Part shown: piece after piece, positions 15,571-25,521 of the stretch
How positions within the stretch are numbered: position 1 is the stretch's first letter
How the letters are laid out: each line of letters begins with the position of its first letter
From: Lentzea flava
Lineage (GTDB): Bacteria; Actinomycetota; Actinomycetes; Mycobacteriales; Pseudonocardiaceae
Direction of reading: 5' to 3'
Length of the DNA: 64,000 nucleotides
Assembly: GCF_014648475.1 (NCBI RefSeq)
Contig: NZ_BMRE01000001.1
Location: 682,001 to 746,000 of the forward strand
Notes under the pieces: model-generated
Seen by the model: only the letters and a program-made list of their open reading frames with translations
What the model was told of the DNA's origin: nothing
Database searches by the model: none
Made by a program: the position numbers and the translations under genes

Positions 15571-18360
15571 ATGGCGGTGGAGATCGTTCTGCTGGGCGAG
15601 GTTTCCGCGCGCGTCGACGGGAGGCCGGTTGATCTCGGGCCGTCCCGCCAACGGTGTGTGCTGGCGGCACTGGCGGTGGACGCGGGCCGGCTGGTGCCCG
15701 CGGACCGGCTGGTCGAGCGGGTGTGGGGTGCGGACACACCCCGGCGAGGGCGGGCCACGCTGCACAGTCACGTCTCGCGGCTGCGCAAGGCCTTTGGCGG
15801 CGCGCTGCCCGTGGTGCACCGTTCCGACGGCTACGTCCTGGAGGTGGAGGCGGAACAGACCGTCGATCTGGTCCGCTTCCAGGCGCTGCGCGATCGGGCC
15901 CGCCGCGCGGACGACGCCGAGCAGGTGGCGCCGCTGACCGAGGCGCTGGCGTTGTGGCGCGGGGAGCCGTTGACCGGGGTGAACGGCGAGTGGGTGGAAG
16001 GCGAGCGCGACCGCTGGCAACAGGAGCGGTGGGCCGCCGAGCACGACCTGACCGACGTCCTGCTGCGCCTGGGCCAGGGCGAAGAACTGGTGGCGCAGCT
16101 GTCGGCACGGGCCGCGCGGCACCCGCTGGACGAGCGGGTGGCCGGCCAGTTCATGCTGGCGCTGCACCGCGCCGGACGCACCGCGGACGCCCTTGCCCAC
16201 TACCGGCAGGTGCGGGAACGCCTGGCGGAGGACCTCGGCACGGACCCCGGCGCCGCACTCCAGGAGCTGCATCAGCGCATCCTCGACACCGATCCCGCGC
16301 TCACCCCACCCGCCACTGCTCCTGGCGGCAGATCAGCGCCGGTGCCCCGGCAGTTGCCCGCACCGCCGCGGTGGTTCACCGGCCGCGGCGCCGAACTGGC
16401 CCGCCTGGACGAGGCGCTCGGCGGGACCTCCGGCACGGTGCTGATCTCGGCGATCGGCGGAGCGGGCGGGATCGGCAAGACCTGGCTGGCCCTGCGGTGG
16501 GCACACCAGCACGCCGAGCGGTTCCCCGACGGGCAGTTGTTCGTCGACCTGCACGGGTTCAACCCCACGGAAGAACCGATGGCGCCGGAGTCCGCGATGC
16601 GCGGGTTCCTCGACGCCCTCGGTGTCGACTCCGGCCGGATCCCGCCGGCCCTCGACGCCCAGGCCGCGCTGTTCCGCAGCCTGGTCGCGGACCGCCGGAT
16701 GCTGATCGTGCTCGACAACGCCGCCACCACCGAGCAGGTCGTGCCGCTGCTGCCCGGCAGCCCGTCCTGCACCGTGCTGGTCACCGGCCGCGCCAGGCTC
16801 GTCTCCCTGATCGACCGGCACGGCGCCCGCCACCTGCAACTGGACGCGCTGCCGGGCGCCGAGGCCCGTGCCCTGCTGGCCGCACGCCTCGGCGCCGACC
16901 GAGTCACCGCGGAACCCGCCGCCGTCGACGACCTGGTCGAGCTGTGCGGTGGCTATCCGCTGGCCCTGTCGATCACGGCCCGCACCGCCGTCACCGGTAC
17001 CCCGCTGGCCGAGGTGGCGGCCGAGCTGCGCGAGCTGGGCCTCGCGACGCTCGACCACGACACCGACCCCGCCGCCAGCCTGCCCGCCGTGCTGTCGTGG
17101 TCGCTGCGCCGGCTCACCGACGAGCAGCGCACCGTGTTCGGGCTGCTGGGTGTCGCGCCCGGCCCCGACACCACCCTGCCCGCCGTGTCCGCCCTCACCG
17201 GTCTGCCCGCGGCCAGGGCGCGCAAAGCGCTGGCAGCGCTGGAAGAGGCCTCCCTGCTCGAACGGCAGCCAGGTGGCCGGTACGCGATGCACGACCTGGT
17301 CCGCGCCTACGCCGCCACCACCGCCCACGACCTGCCTGACGACGTGCGGGAGGCGGCCCTGGTCCGGGTGATGGACTTCCACCTGCACACCGCCTGCGCC
17401 GCCGACCGGCTCCTGGAGCCCCAGCGCCCGCTGCTGGAACCCACCCCGCCCGCGCCCGGCGTGCACCCGCACCCGCTGGCGGACGCCGCGGCCGCGACGG
17501 CCTGGCTGCGGGCCGAACGCCCCACCCTGCTGGCCACCCAGCGCGCCGCCGCCGCCCTCGGCCGCCACCGGGTCGTCTGGCACCTCGCCTGGGCGCTGAA
17601 CACCTTCCACCTCCGGCAGGCGCACCGGCACGACGGGATCGCCGCGTGGCGTGCGGCGCTGGACGCCGCCACGCACCTCCCGGACGACCCCTTCCTCCGC
17701 AGCTGTGCCCACCGGCACCTCGGTTACGCCTGCGCACAGCTGGGTCTGCGGGAGGAGGCCGCCGCGCACCTGGATCGGGCTCTTTCCCTGGCCGTGCAGC
17801 AGAACGACGCCACCGAACAGGCCCACACCCATCTGATCCTCACGTACGTGTCGGAAGGGTGGGGAGACAGCAGGAAGGCACTCGAGCACGCCCGGCAGGC
17901 CCTCGACCACTACCAGTCTCTCGGCAACCCGCTGTGGGAAGGCGAGGCGCTCAACGCGGCTGGCTGGTGTGCCGCGCAGCTGGGTGATCTCGACACGGCT
18001 CGCGACCTCTGCGGTGCCGCCCTCGCTCTGCAGCGGCACCACCGGTTCACCGAGGGCGAGGCGACCACTTTGGACAGTCTCGGGCTCATCGCACACCGCG
18101 CGGGCGACCACCGGCAGGCCCTCGACCACTACGAGGAGGCACTCGCGCGGTACCGCACGCTCGGCAACGCCTACCAGGTCGCCAACACCCTGGAGAACCT
18201 CGGCCACCCCCACGCCGCCCTCGGACAGGACGACCAGGCCCGCAAGACGTGGCAGGAAGCGCTGGAGCTGTTCCGGGAACAGGGCCGCGACAACGACGCC
18301 GAGCGGGTGCGCGGGCAGCTCGACGCTCTGGACGAACAGAGCCACACCGCGCGCCGGTGA
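15571..18360 (+). CDS. AfsR/SARP-family regulator with BTAD, NB-ARC ATPase and TPR domains
   Basis: 929 residues. I chose ATG 15571 because a GGGGAGGGAGAG ribosome site precedes it and the protein then begins directly with the winged-helix domain (VEIVLLGEVSARVDG). Order: OmpR-type winged helix (about 1-95), bacterial transcriptional activation domain (95-245), STAND/NB-ARC ATPase with P-loop GGAGGIGKT near 295-303 and LIVLDNA Walker B, then about ten TPR-like helices from 600 on. Such proteins activate secondary metabolism or stress genes after ATP-driven assembly. No biosynthetic cluster is adjacent. The likely nearest target is the divergent secreted protein. Confidence 0.9.
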   Translation: MAVEIVLLGEVSARVDGRPVDLGPSRQRCVLAALAVDAGRLVPADRLVERVWGADTPRRGRATLHSHVSRLRKAFGGALPVVHRSDGYVLEVEAEQTVDLVRFQALRDRARRADDAEQVAPLTEALALWRGEPLTGVNGEWVEGERDRWQQERWAAEHDLTDVLLRLGQGEELVAQLSARAARHPLDERVAGQFMLALHRAGRTADALAHYRQVRERLAEDLGTDPGAALQELHQRILDTDPALTPPATAPGGRSAPVPRQLPAPPRWFTGRGAELARLDEALGGTSGTVLISAIGGAGGIGKTWLALRWAHQHAERFPDGQLFVDLHGFNPTEEPMAPESAMRGFLDALGVDSGRIPPALDAQAALFRSLVADRRMLIVLDNAATTEQVVPLLPGSPSCTVLVTGRARLVSLIDRHGARHLQLDALPGAEARALLAARLGADRVTAEPAAVDDLVELCGGYPLALSITARTAVTGTPLAEVAAELRELGLATLDHDTDPAASLPAVLSWSLRRLTDEQRTVFGLLGVAPGPDTTLPAVSALTGLPAARARKALAALEEASLLERQPGGRYAMHDLVRAYAATTAHDLPDDVREAALVRVMDFHLHTACAADRLLEPQRPLLEPTPPAPGVHPHPLADAAAATAWLRAERPTLLATQRAAAALGRHRVVWHLAWALNTFHLRQAHRHDGIAAWRAALDAATHLPDDPFLRSCAHRHLGYACAQLGLREEAAAHLDRALSLAVQQNDATEQAHTHLILTYVSEGWGDSRKALEHARQALDHYQSLGNPLWEGEALNAAGWCAAQLGDLDTARDLCGAALALQRHHRFTEGEATTLDSLGLIAHRAGDHRQALDHYEEALARYRTLGNAYQVANTLENLGHPHAALGQDDQARKTWQEALELFREQGRDNDAERVRGQLDALDEQSHTARR

Positions 18361-18365
18361 CCAGT

Positions 18366-18998
18366 TCAGCGACTCAGAAGAGCCCGCGTCCTGGCCGCGA
18401 CGGTGCCGACAACCGGCCACAGCTCGTTGTCCGCCCAGTTGGCGACACCCGCGGTCGCGATGGTGCCGAGGAGTTCGCGCAGCTCGCGGACCGCGTCCAC
18501 CTCGTGCTGATCGCGGAACACCTCGCCGAGCTCGAACGAGAGCTTCGGGTTCATGACGTCCTGGACGGCCCATTGCTGCAGGACGTGTCCCGGCAGCACA
18601 TCGGCGAGCCGGTGGTAGAACTCGGCGCGTTTCAGCGGGCGCCGCACTCCCGCGTGGATGGCCGCGTCGCGCGCCCACCACCCGGCGACCTTCTCCGCTT
18701 CCTCCCGCGACTCCCACTGCCTGGGCACGCCGCGCTTCCACTCCTTGGTGAGCGCGCGGTGCACGACGGGCTGGTAGACCCCGCGGACCCGGAAGTTCGT
18801 CAGGTGCACCCGAGGTACGACCATCGTGCACAACGGCCCAGGGCTGCCGCGGTGCCGGCCGACCACCATCAGGTCCTCCCCGCCGTCACCCCATTGCGGC
18901 GGCAGCACCCACAGCTTCGTTCCCTGCGAGAAGTGCTTCAGATCGGCGGCGGCCACGTTCGCGACCACGCACCACCCCAGCAGCTCGTCCACCGTCAC
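18366..18998 (-). CDS. Conserved hypothetical protein
   Basis: 210 residues from a GTG at 18998. Soluble, no signal peptide, rich in Trp (LWVLPPQWGDGGEDL, WWARDAA, ANWADNELWP). I do not recognise a family or catalytic motif. It starts 45 bases from the divergent SGNH hydrolase and ends 5 bases after the SARP stop in convergent orientation. The short region between it and the hydrolase holds a dyad that may regulate both. Confidence 0.65.
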   Translation of the reverse strand: MTVDELLGWCVVANVAAADLKHFSQGTKLWVLPPQWGDGGEDLMVVGRHRGSPGPLCTMVVPRVHLTNFRVRGVYQPVVHRALTKEWKRGVPRQWESREEAEKVAGWWARDAAIHAGVRRPLKRAEFYHRLADVLPGHVLQQWAVQDVMNPKLSFELGEVFRDQHEVDAVRELRELLGTIATAGVANWADNELWPVVGTVAARTRALLSR

Positions 18999-19007
18999 AG
19001 TCTGGCG

Positions 19008-19034
19008 CGGAACACCGTTCCGGCGCTCGCCGTT
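19008..19034. promoter_or_regulatory. Dyad CGGAAC-ACC-GTTCCG and possible ECF-sigma promoter
   Basis: A 15-base dyad (19008-19022) lies between divergent genes. The same bases can be read as an ECF-sigma promoter, GGAAC (19009-19013), 18 bases, GTT (19032-19034), ten bases before the SGNH hydrolase start. Either reading is possible; neither is proven. Confidence 0.35.
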
Positions 19035-19043
19035 TTACCTGGC

Positions 19044-19640
19044 ATGCGACTGCGATTGCTCGGCGACTCCATCGCCGCGGGTGTCGGCAGCACGCGTCGC
19101 GAGGACACCCTCGGACCGTTGCTCGCCGCACGGCTGCGGGCGGCCGGGCACGACGTCGACCTGAGGGTGCACGCCGTGCCGGGCGCCCGCAGCGCCGACC
19201 TGAGCACGCAGGTGCGGGCCGCGATCGCGGGCGGTGTGGATCTCGCCGTGGTGGTGATCGGGGCCAACGACCTGACGAGGTTCGTTCCCGCGCACGTCGG
19301 TGCCCAGCAGCTGCACGACGCCGTCGCGGACCTGCGACGCGCAGGCGCCCACGTCGTCGTGGCCACGGCACCTGACCTGAGCGTGGTCGCCCATGTACCG
19401 CCCGCGTTGCGCGGCCTCGTGTCGACCGTGAGCCGCGACTACGCGCAGGCGCAGCTGCAGGCCGTCATCCGCGCGGGTGGCGTGGTCGCCCACGTCGAAC
19501 GCGTCGTCACACCCCAGTTCGCCGCGGACCCGTCGCTCTTCGCCGCCGACCGCTTCCACCCGTCCGCCGCCGGCTACCGCGCGATCGCCGCCGCACTCGG
19601 CCCCGCGGTCGAGGCGGTCGCCGCGGAACATCGGGTCTGA
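19044..19640 (+). CDS. SGNH/GDSL-type hydrolase
   Basis: 198 residues. The GDS block I is [10 protein letters not shown] near residues 4-13 (catalytic Ser about 9), block III is VVIGANDLT with the oxyanion Asn, and block V is [10 protein letters not shown] with the catalytic Asp and His near the C terminus. Esterase, lipase or acetylhydrolase activity is expected. There is no clear signal peptide with this start, so it is probably cytoplasmic. The open frame reaches much further upstream, but that part runs antisense through the previous gene; ATG 19044 is the only start that puts block I in the usual place. Confidence 0.88.
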   Translation: MRLRLLGDSIAAGVGSTRREDTLGPLLAARLRAAGHDVDLRVHAVPGARSADLSTQVRAAIAGGVDLAVVVIGANDLTRFVPAHVGAQQLHDAVADLRRAGAHVVVATAPDLSVVAHVPPALRGLVSTVSRDYAQAQLQAVIRAGGVVAHVERVVTPQFAADPSLFAADRFHPSAAGYRAIAAALGPAVEAVAAEHRV

Positions 19641-19644
19641 CCGA

Positions 19645-19673
19645 TTGCGATCACGGCTCCGGCGTCGTACTGT
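19645..19673 (+). promoter_or_regulatory. xylA promoter
   Basis: TTGCGA (19645-19650), 17 bases, TACTGT (19668-19673). Transcription would begin near 19680, placing the operator palindrome at the start site. Confidence 0.6.
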
Positions 19674-19682
19674 CCGCACTAA

Positions 19683-19697
19683 GTTCAAGCATTGAAC
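19683..19697. promoter_or_regulatory. Xylose operator palindrome GTTCAA-GCA-TTGAAC
   Basis: A perfect 6-base inverted repeat with a 3-base centre, 14 bases before the xylA start codon and just after the predicted transcription start. Position and symmetry fit repression by the ROK protein encoded as the third gene of the operon. Confidence 0.65.
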
Positions 19698-19711
19698 GAA
19701 TGAGGTGGATC

Positions 19712-20860
19712 ATGACGGCGCCCACTCCGGCGGACAAGTTCTCCTTCGGTCTCTGGACCGTGGGCTGGCCGGGCCGCGACCCGTTCGGCGACGCCACGCG
19801 GCCGGACCTGGACGTGGTCGAGGCGGTGCACCGGCTCGCCGAGCTCGGGGCCTACGGGATGACCTTCCACGACGACGACCTGTTCGGGTTCGCGGCGACG
19901 AACCGGCAGCAGCAGATCGACCGGCTGAAGGCCGCGCTCGACGAGACCGGTCTCGTCATCCCGATGATGACAACCAACCTGTTCACCCACCCGGTGTTCA
20001 AGGACGGCGGCCTCACCAGCAACGACCGCGGCGTGCGGCGGTTCGCGCTGAGGAAGATCCTGCGCAACATCGAGCTCGCGGCCGAGCTCGGTGCGAAGAC
20101 CTACGTGTTGTGGGGCGGGCGCGAGGGCTCGGAGTACGACCTGGCCAAGGACGTGCGGGCGGCGCTCGACCGGTACCGCGAGAGCCTCAACCTGCTGACC
20201 GGGTTCGTCACGGACCGCGGCTACGACATCCGGTTCGCGTTGGAGCCCAAGCCGAACGAGCCGCGCGGCGACATCCTGCTGCCGACGATCGGGCACGCCC
20301 TGGGCTTCATCTCGACGCTCGACCAGCCCGACCTGGTCGGCCTCAACCCCGAGGTCGGCCACGAGCAGATGGCCGGGCTCAACTTCGTGCACGGCATCGC
20401 GCAGGCGTTGTGGCAGGGCAAGCTCTTCCACATCGACCTCAACGGCCAGCGCGGCATCAAGTACGACCAGGACCTCGTGTTCGGCCACGGCGACCTGATG
20501 AACGCGTTCGCGCTCGTCGACCTGCTGGAGAGCGCCGGGTACGAGGGTCCGCGGCACTTCGACTACAAGCCGTCGCGCACCGAGGACATCAAGGGCGTCT
20601 GGGACTCCGCCGCGGCGAACATGCGGACGTACCTGCTGCTCAAGGAGCGCGCCGCGGCCTTCCGCGCCGACCCCGAGGTGCAGGAGGCGCTCCAGGTCGC
20701 GGGTGTCTCCGACCTGGGCAAGCCGACCCTGGGCGAGGGCGAGTCCTACGAGGACCTGCTGAAGGACGACAGCTTCGACCCGGACAAGGCGGCCGAGCGC
20801 GGCTTCGGGTTCGTGCGGCTCAACCAGCTCGCGCTCGAGCACCTCACCGGGGCGCGCTGA
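19712..20860 (+). CDS. xylA: Xylose isomerase
   Basis: 382 residues, the usual length of actinobacterial class I enzymes. It converts D-xylose to D-xylulose in the cytoplasm with two divalent metal ions. Visible family motifs are [15 protein letters not shown] near the start, [12 protein letters not shown] with the catalytic His (about 50), [22 protein letters not shown] and [15 protein letters not shown], and [15 protein letters not shown] carrying metal ligands. The ATG at 19712 follows a GAGGTGG ribosome site. It is first in a three-gene operon with xylB (1-base gap) and a ROK regulator, with promoter and operator directly upstream. Confidence 0.97.
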   Translation: MTAPTPADKFSFGLWTVGWPGRDPFGDATRPDLDVVEAVHRLAELGAYGMTFHDDDLFGFAATNRQQQIDRLKAALDETGLVIPMMTTNLFTHPVFKDGGLTSNDRGVRRFALRKILRNIELAAELGAKTYVLWGGREGSEYDLAKDVRAALDRYRESLNLLTGFVTDRGYDIRFALEPKPNEPRGDILLPTIGHALGFISTLDQPDLVGLNPEVGHEQMAGLNFVHGIAQALWQGKLFHIDLNGQRGIKYDQDLVFGHGDLMNAFALVDLLESAGYEGPRHFDYKPSRTEDIKGVWDSAAANMRTYLLLKERAAAFRADPEVQEALQVAGVSDLGKPTLGEGESYEDLLKDDSFDPDKAAERGFGFVRLNQLALEHLTGAR

Positions 20861-20861
20861 C

Positions 20862-22244
20862 ATGACGCTCGTCGCGGGCGTCGACTCGTCGACGCAGTCG
20901 TGCAAGGTCGTGGTGCGCGAGGCGGAGACCGGCAGGCTCGTCCGGGAGGGTCGGGCGACCCACCCGGACGGCACCGAGGTCCACCCGGACCACTGGTGGA
21001 CGGCGCTGCAGTCGGCCATCCAGCAGGCCGGCGGGCTTGACGACGTCGCGGCGCTCAGCGTCGCCGGGCAGCAGCACGGCATGGTGTGCCTCGACGACGA
21101 CGGCAACGTGGTGCGGGAAGCGTTGCTCTGGAACGACACCAGGTCCGCGGCAGCCGCCGCGGACCTCACCGCCGAGCTGGGCGCGCAACACTGGGCCCAG
21201 CGGATCGGGCTGGTGCCGGTCGCGTCGTTCACGATCACCAAGCTGCGCTGGCTCGCCCAGCACGAACCGGCCAACGCCAAGCGCACCGCCGCCGTCTGCC
21301 TCCCGCACGACTGGCTGACGTGGCGGCTGCGCGGCACCGGCGACCTCGCCGACCTCGTCACCGACCGCTCGGACGCGTCCGGCACCGGCTACTTCGACTC
21401 CACGGCCAACGAGTACGTGCCGGAGCTGCTCGAACGCGGTTTCGGCCGCGCCGACGTGGTGCTGCCGCGCGTGCTCGGGCCCGCCGAGTTCGTCGAGGGC
21501 CCGGTCCGGCTCGGTGCGGGCGCGGGTGACAACGCGGCCGCGATCCTCGGCGTCGGGGCGGGCACGGAGGTCCTGGTGTCGCTCGGCACGTCCGGCGTCG
21601 TCACGGCGGCGAGCGACGTGCGGGCGGCGGACGCCTCCGGCATCGTGGCGGGCTTCGCCGACGCGACCGGCCGGTACCTGCCGCTGGCGTGCACGCTCAA
21701 CGCCGCCCGCGTGCTGGACGCGACCGCCCGGATGCTGGGCGTCGATCTAGCGACGCTCAGCGATCTCGCGCTGTCCGCCCGGCCCGGTGCGGAAGGCGTC
21801 GTGCTGGTGCCGTACCTCGAAGGCGAACGGACGCCGAACCTGCCGGACGCCACGGGAGCGTTGCACGGCCTGACGCTCACGAACGCGACGCCCGCGAACA
21901 TCGCGCGCGCCGCGGTGGAAGGCATGCTGTGCGGTCTCGCGGTCGGCCTCGACGCGCTGGCCGGGCAGGGTGCCGACGTCACCGGTGTCCTGCTCGTCGG
22001 CGGGGCGGCGGCCTCCCCCGCGGTCCGGGAGATCGCGCCGACGGTGTTCGGGGTGCCGGTGACGGTGCCCGCGCCGGGCGAGTACGTGGCCGACGGCGCG
22101 GCACGACAGGCGGCGTGGACGCTCACGGGCGGAACGACCCCGCCGGAGTGGCAGGGGTCGGAGAGCAGCCGGTACTCCGCCGACGGCGTGCCGGAGATCC
22201 GAGCGCGGTACGCGGAGGCCGCGCAGCGATACTTGGCTCGATGA
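20862..22244 (+). CDS. xylB: Xylulokinase (FGGY family)
   Basis: 460 residues. It phosphorylates D-xylulose with ATP to xylulose 5-phosphate, which enters the pentose phosphate pathway. [13 protein letters not shown] is the N-terminal phosphate-binding loop, [10 protein letters not shown] the xylulokinase sugar-site segment, [14 protein letters not shown] and SLGTSGVV the ATP-site loops, and [10 protein letters not shown] a kinase signature. It begins one base after the xylA stop and overlaps the start of the ROK gene (ATGA), so all three are coupled. Confidence 0.96.
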   Translation: MTLVAGVDSSTQSCKVVVREAETGRLVREGRATHPDGTEVHPDHWWTALQSAIQQAGGLDDVAALSVAGQQHGMVCLDDDGNVVREALLWNDTRSAAAAADLTAELGAQHWAQRIGLVPVASFTITKLRWLAQHEPANAKRTAAVCLPHDWLTWRLRGTGDLADLVTDRSDASGTGYFDSTANEYVPELLERGFGRADVVLPRVLGPAEFVEGPVRLGAGAGDNAAAILGVGAGTEVLVSLGTSGVVTAASDVRAADASGIVAGFADATGRYLPLACTLNAARVLDATARMLGVDLATLSDLALSARPGAEGVVLVPYLEGERTPNLPDATGALHGLTLTNATPANIARAAVEGMLCGLAVGLDALAGQGADVTGVLLVGGAAASPAVREIAPTVFGVPVTVPAPGEYVADGAARQAAWTLTGGTTPPEWQGSESSRYSADGVPEIRARYAEAAQRYLAR

Positions 22245-23380
22245 CCACCGTCGACCACCTGCGCCAGGTCCGCCTCGGCAACCTGCGGACGGTCCTGCTC
22301 GCCCTCGTCGACCGGCCGGGCTCGCGGGCCGACCTCGCGGCCCGCACCGGGCTCACGAAGGCGACCCTGTCGAACCTCACGGAACCGTTGCTGGCCAACG
22401 GAATTCTCGTCGAGGAACCGGCCACGCTCGCCGGGATGGGCAGGCCGTCCAAGCCGTTGCGCTTCCACCCCGACGGCCCGGTCGCGGTCGGCGCGGAGAT
22501 CAACGTGAGCCACCTCGCCGTCGAGACCCTCGGCCTCGACGGCGAGACGCTGCGGCGCGTGCTCGTTCCCACCGACATCCGCGACGCCACCTCGGACGAG
22601 GTGCTCGACCGGGTCGCCGAGCTGATCCGCGAGATCATCCCGGCCCGGCCGGTGCTCGGTGTCGGTCTCGCCGTGCCGGGCGTCGTGCACGACGGCGTCC
22701 TGGTCAGGGCGCCCAACCTGCCGAAGCTCGTCGGCGCTCCCCTCGCCGCGGACCTCGGCCTGCGCCTGAACCTCGACGTCGAGCTGGACAACGAGGCGAA
22801 CCTCGCCGCACTGGCCCACCTCTGGCCCCGCCATCTCGCGGGTGAGGACTTCGTGCACGTCTCGGCGGACGTCGGCATCGGCGCGGGCGTGGTGCTGCAC
22901 GGCGAGGTCTACCGCGGTGTCAGCGGTTTCGCGGGCGAGCTCGGTCATGTCGTGATCGAACGCAACGGCGTCCGCTGCACGTGCGGCAGCCGTGGCTGCG
23001 TCGAGCGGTACGCGGGCCTCGACGTCATCCTGCGCGAGGCGGGACGCCGTCGGCTCGACTCGCTCGCGAAGGCCCTCGACGCGGGCGATCCCAAGGCCCT
23101 CAGCGCGGTCAAGGCCGCGGGAGAGGCGCTCGGGGTCGGCCTCGCCACGCTGATGAACCTCTTCGACGTGCCGACCGTCGTGCTCGGCGGCAGCTACGCC
23201 GTGCTGCACGAGCACCTGAGCACGGCCATTCAGTCCGAAATGGACGCCAGGGTGCTCGCGGGCGGCGAACGGCACACCACGCTGGTCGCCTCACCGCTCG
23301 GTGAGTTCGCCGTCGTGCGCGGTGCCGCCGGGCTCGTCACTCGACGCGCGGTGCAGCAGCCCGAGCGCCTTTTCGCATAG
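22241..23380 (+). CDS. ROK-family repressor of the xylose operon (XylR-like)
   Basis: 379 residues. An N-terminal winged helix-turn-helix (about 10-70: [18 protein letters not shown]) is followed by the ROK sugar-kinase fold with the zinc site [10 protein letters not shown] near 246-255. It lacks clear kinase use in this setting and probably binds xylose to release DNA. It is the last gene of the xylose operon and so controls its own synthesis through the palindrome before xylA. Its last 44 bases overlap the end of the convergent small membrane protein. Confidence 0.92.
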   Translation: MTTVDHLRQVRLGNLRTVLLALVDRPGSRADLAARTGLTKATLSNLTEPLLANGILVEEPATLAGMGRPSKPLRFHPDGPVAVGAEINVSHLAVETLGLDGETLRRVLVPTDIRDATSDEVLDRVAELIREIIPARPVLGVGLAVPGVVHDGVLVRAPNLPKLVGAPLAADLGLRLNLDVELDNEANLAALAHLWPRHLAGEDFVHVSADVGIGAGVVLHGEVYRGVSGFAGELGHVVIERNGVRCTCGSRGCVERYAGLDVILREAGRRRLDSLAKALDAGDPKALSAVKAAGEALGVGLATLMNLFDVPTVVLGGSYAVLHEHLSTAIQSEMDARVLAGGERHTTLVASPLGEFAVVRGAAGLVTRRAVQQPERLFA

Positions 23381-23654
23381 CCCGCCAGCCGAGCGCCGCG
23401 GCCACCACGCCCACCACCAGCGAGACGTAGCCGCCGACGATGCCGTAGCCGGTGCCGGGGCCGCCCTTCGCCATGAGCACGACCACCACACCGAGCACCA
23501 CGCCGACGACCCCGCAGGCCACGGCGACAACTCCTCTGCGCCGCGCGAACACGCCGATGCCCACACCGGCCAGTCCGGCCACGATGCCCACCAGCGACCA
23601 GGCGCGTCCGGCGGTCAATCCGTACGTTTGAGCGGCAATCTGGGAAAGAGACAT
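23337..23654 (-). CDS. Small integral membrane protein, DUF6223-like
   Basis: 105 residues from ATG 23654, with three to four membrane helices and a GGPGTGYGIVGG turn that is characteristic of DUF6223 proteins. Function unknown. It diverges from the histidine kinase across a 131-base gap containing a palindrome, which makes it a likely target of that two-component system. The tail is basic ([15 protein letters not shown]) and encoded antisense to the last codons of the ROK gene. Confidence 0.8.
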   Translation of the reverse strand: MSLSQIAAQTYGLTAGRAWSLVGIVAGLAGVGIGVFARRRGVVAVACGVVGVVLGVVVVLMAKGGPGTGYGIVGGYVSLVVGVVAAALGWRAMRKGARAAAPRVE

Positions 23655-23709
23655 GGCATGAGCTTGTCCGCCGCACGACCGCACGTCGTCGTGCGCGCGC
23701 AGACAATGT

Positions 23710-23727
23710 CTACTGCGGACGCAGTAG
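23710..23727. promoter_or_regulatory. Palindrome CTACTGC-GGAC-GCAGTAG between membrane protein and kinase
   Basis: Seven perfect pairs with a 4-base centre, 56 bases from the membrane-protein start and 59 bases from the kinase start. It is a candidate binding site for the response regulator at 24868. Confidence 0.55.
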
Positions 23728-23785
23728 GCCCGATGTCATCCCAGCGCACGATCTACCAGTGCGAACAGGGGTTTAAGGTGCACGC

Positions 23786-24871
23786 ATGAACAAGATCTGG
23801 CTGGACTGGGTGATCGCCGCCGGGGTGGCGGCCAGCCTCGTCGTGGCCGGACACCCGGCGAGCCCGCTGGGCTACGCGCTGCTGGCCGCCGGAGGTTTGG
23901 CGCTCGTGGCCCGCCGGACGGCACCGATCGCCGTGCTGGCCGCGACCGGGCTCGCGGCGCTCGGCTACCAGGCGCTCGGCTACGACGTGCCGGTGATCGC
24001 GTTCCTGTTCGCGGTGTACTCGACGATGAGGGCGGGCCACCGCGTCGTCACCGCGGCCGGTTCCGTAGTGATGCTGGGGCTGCTCCCCCTCGCGGCGCTC
24101 GTGTCACCCCGCGATCTCACGACGGCCGAGGCGTTCGCCCAGTCCCGCGACGTCCTGCAGATCGCCTGGCTGATCGCCGCCGCGGCCGCCGGTGAAGCCC
24201 TCCGCCAGGCCGAACAGCGTGCCGACGAAGCCGAACGCACCCGCGAGGAGACCGCGCTGAGGCGTGCCAACGAGGAACGCCTGCACATCGCGCGCGAACT
24301 GCACGACTCGCTCACCCACCAGATCTCGGTGATCAAGCTCCAGGCCGAGGTCGCCGTCCACCTGGCCCAGAAGCGCGGCGAGGAGGTCCCCGAGTCGCTG
24401 CTCGCGATCCGCGACGCCGGCCGGGAGGCCGCCAGGGAGCTGCGCGCGACCCTGGAAGCGCTCCGGGACGACGACAAGAACCCGCCACACGGCATCGACG
24501 ACGTCCCCGCCCTGGTCCAACGCGCCAGATCGACCGGTCTCGACGCGCAGCTGACGATCGAGGGCGAGCGCAACGACGTGCCCGCCGCCGTGGAGCGGAC
24601 GGCGTACCGGATCGTGCAGGAGTCGCTCACCAACGTCGCCCGGCACGCCGCCGCCGCGACCGCGCGGGTCCGCATCGACTACCGGCCGGACGCGCTCGTG
24701 ATCCAGGTCGACGACGACGGCCGCGCAACCCCTGACGCCGCACCGAAACCCGGCGTCGGTCTGCTCGGCATGCGCGAACGCGTCACCGCTCTCGGCGGCA
24801 GGCTCGACGCCGCGCCGCGCACCGGCGGCGGCTTCACCGTCCAGGCCGAACTCCCGGTGGCACAGCCGTGA
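23786..24871 (+). CDS. Sensor histidine kinase (NarL/DesK type)
   Basis: 361 residues. About five membrane helices fill residues 5-135, then a coiled linker, the HisKA_3 dimerisation box ERLHIARELHDSLTHQ with the phospho-accepting His near 172, and an HATPase domain with GVGLLGMRERV. There is no large extracellular loop, so the signal is probably sensed within the membrane. The GTG of the response regulator overlaps its stop as GTGA, showing a coupled pair. Confidence 0.93.
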   Translation: MNKIWLDWVIAAGVAASLVVAGHPASPLGYALLAAGGLALVARRTAPIAVLAATGLAALGYQALGYDVPVIAFLFAVYSTMRAGHRVVTAAGSVVMLGLLPLAALVSPRDLTTAEAFAQSRDVLQIAWLIAAAAAGEALRQAEQRADEAERTREETALRRANEERLHIARELHDSLTHQISVIKLQAEVAVHLAQKRGEEVPESLLAIRDAGREAARELRATLEALRDDDKNPPHGIDDVPALVQRARSTGLDAQLTIEGERNDVPAAVERTAYRIVQESLTNVARHAAAATARVRIDYRPDALVIQVDDDGRATPDAAPKPGVGLLGMRERVTALGGRLDAAPRTGGGFTVQAELPVAQP

Positions 24872-25521
24872 TCCGCGTCCTGCTGGTCGACGACCAGCCG
24901 CTCATCCGCAGCGGCTTCCGCGCGTTGCTCGACGCCGAGGACGACATCGAGGTGGTCGCCGAAGCCGCGGACGGCCTGGAAGGTCTCAAACTCGCCAGGG
25001 AACACCTGCCCGACATCGCCCTGGTCGACATCCAGATGCCTGTTCTGGACGGCATCGAGGCGACCCGCCGCATCGCCGCCGACCCGTCGCTCGCGGGCGT
25101 CCACGTCGTGATCCTCACCAACTACGGCCTCGACGAGTACGTGTTCAACGCCCTCAAGGCCGGTGCCGCCGGCTTCCTCGTCAAGGACGTCCAGCCGGAG
25201 GACTTCCTGCACGCCGTCCGGGTGGCCGCCCGCGGTGACGCGCTGCTCGCCCCGTCGATCACCCGCAGGCTCATCGACCGGTACGTCAGCCGTCCGCTCC
25301 ACCCGAACGGCGACATCAGCGGCCTCACCAACCGCGAACGCGAGGCCGTCGTGCTGGTCGCCCGTGGCCTGTCCAACGACGAGATCGCCGACCACATGGT
25401 GATCAGCCCGCTGACCGCGAAGACCCACGTCAACCGCGCGATGATGAAGCTGCACGCCCGCGACCGCGCTCAGCTCGTCGTGATCGCCTACGAGACCGGC
25501 CTGGTGGTCCCGCAGGCCTGA
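24868..25521 (+). CDS. NarL/LuxR-type response regulator
   Basis: 217 residues. Receiver domain: LLVDDQPLIRSG with the acidic pair, phospho-acceptor Asp near 53 in ALVDIQMPVLDG, and Lys in FLVKD (about 103). LuxR helix-turn-helix at 150-205 (LTNREREAVVLVARGLSNDEIA). Partner of the kinase just upstream. The likely target is the palindrome at 23710, and so the small membrane protein and its own operon. The last 34 bases overlap the convergent patatin gene. Confidence 0.94.
   Translation: MIRVLLVDDQPLIRSGFRALLDAEDDIEVVAEAADGLEGLKLAREHLPDIALVDIQMPVLDGIEATRRIAADPSLAGVHVVILTNYGLDEYVFNALKAGAAGFLVKDVQPEDFLHAVRVAARGDALLAPSITRRLIDRYVSRPLHPNGDISGLTNREREAVVLVARGLSNDEIADHMVISPLTAKTHVNRAMMKLHARDRAQLVVIAYETGLVVPQA

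Noticed and set aside
16333..18831. An 832-codon frame on the minus strand
   Set aside because: Antisense to the SARP regulator; Gly/Arg-rich with no conserved motif.
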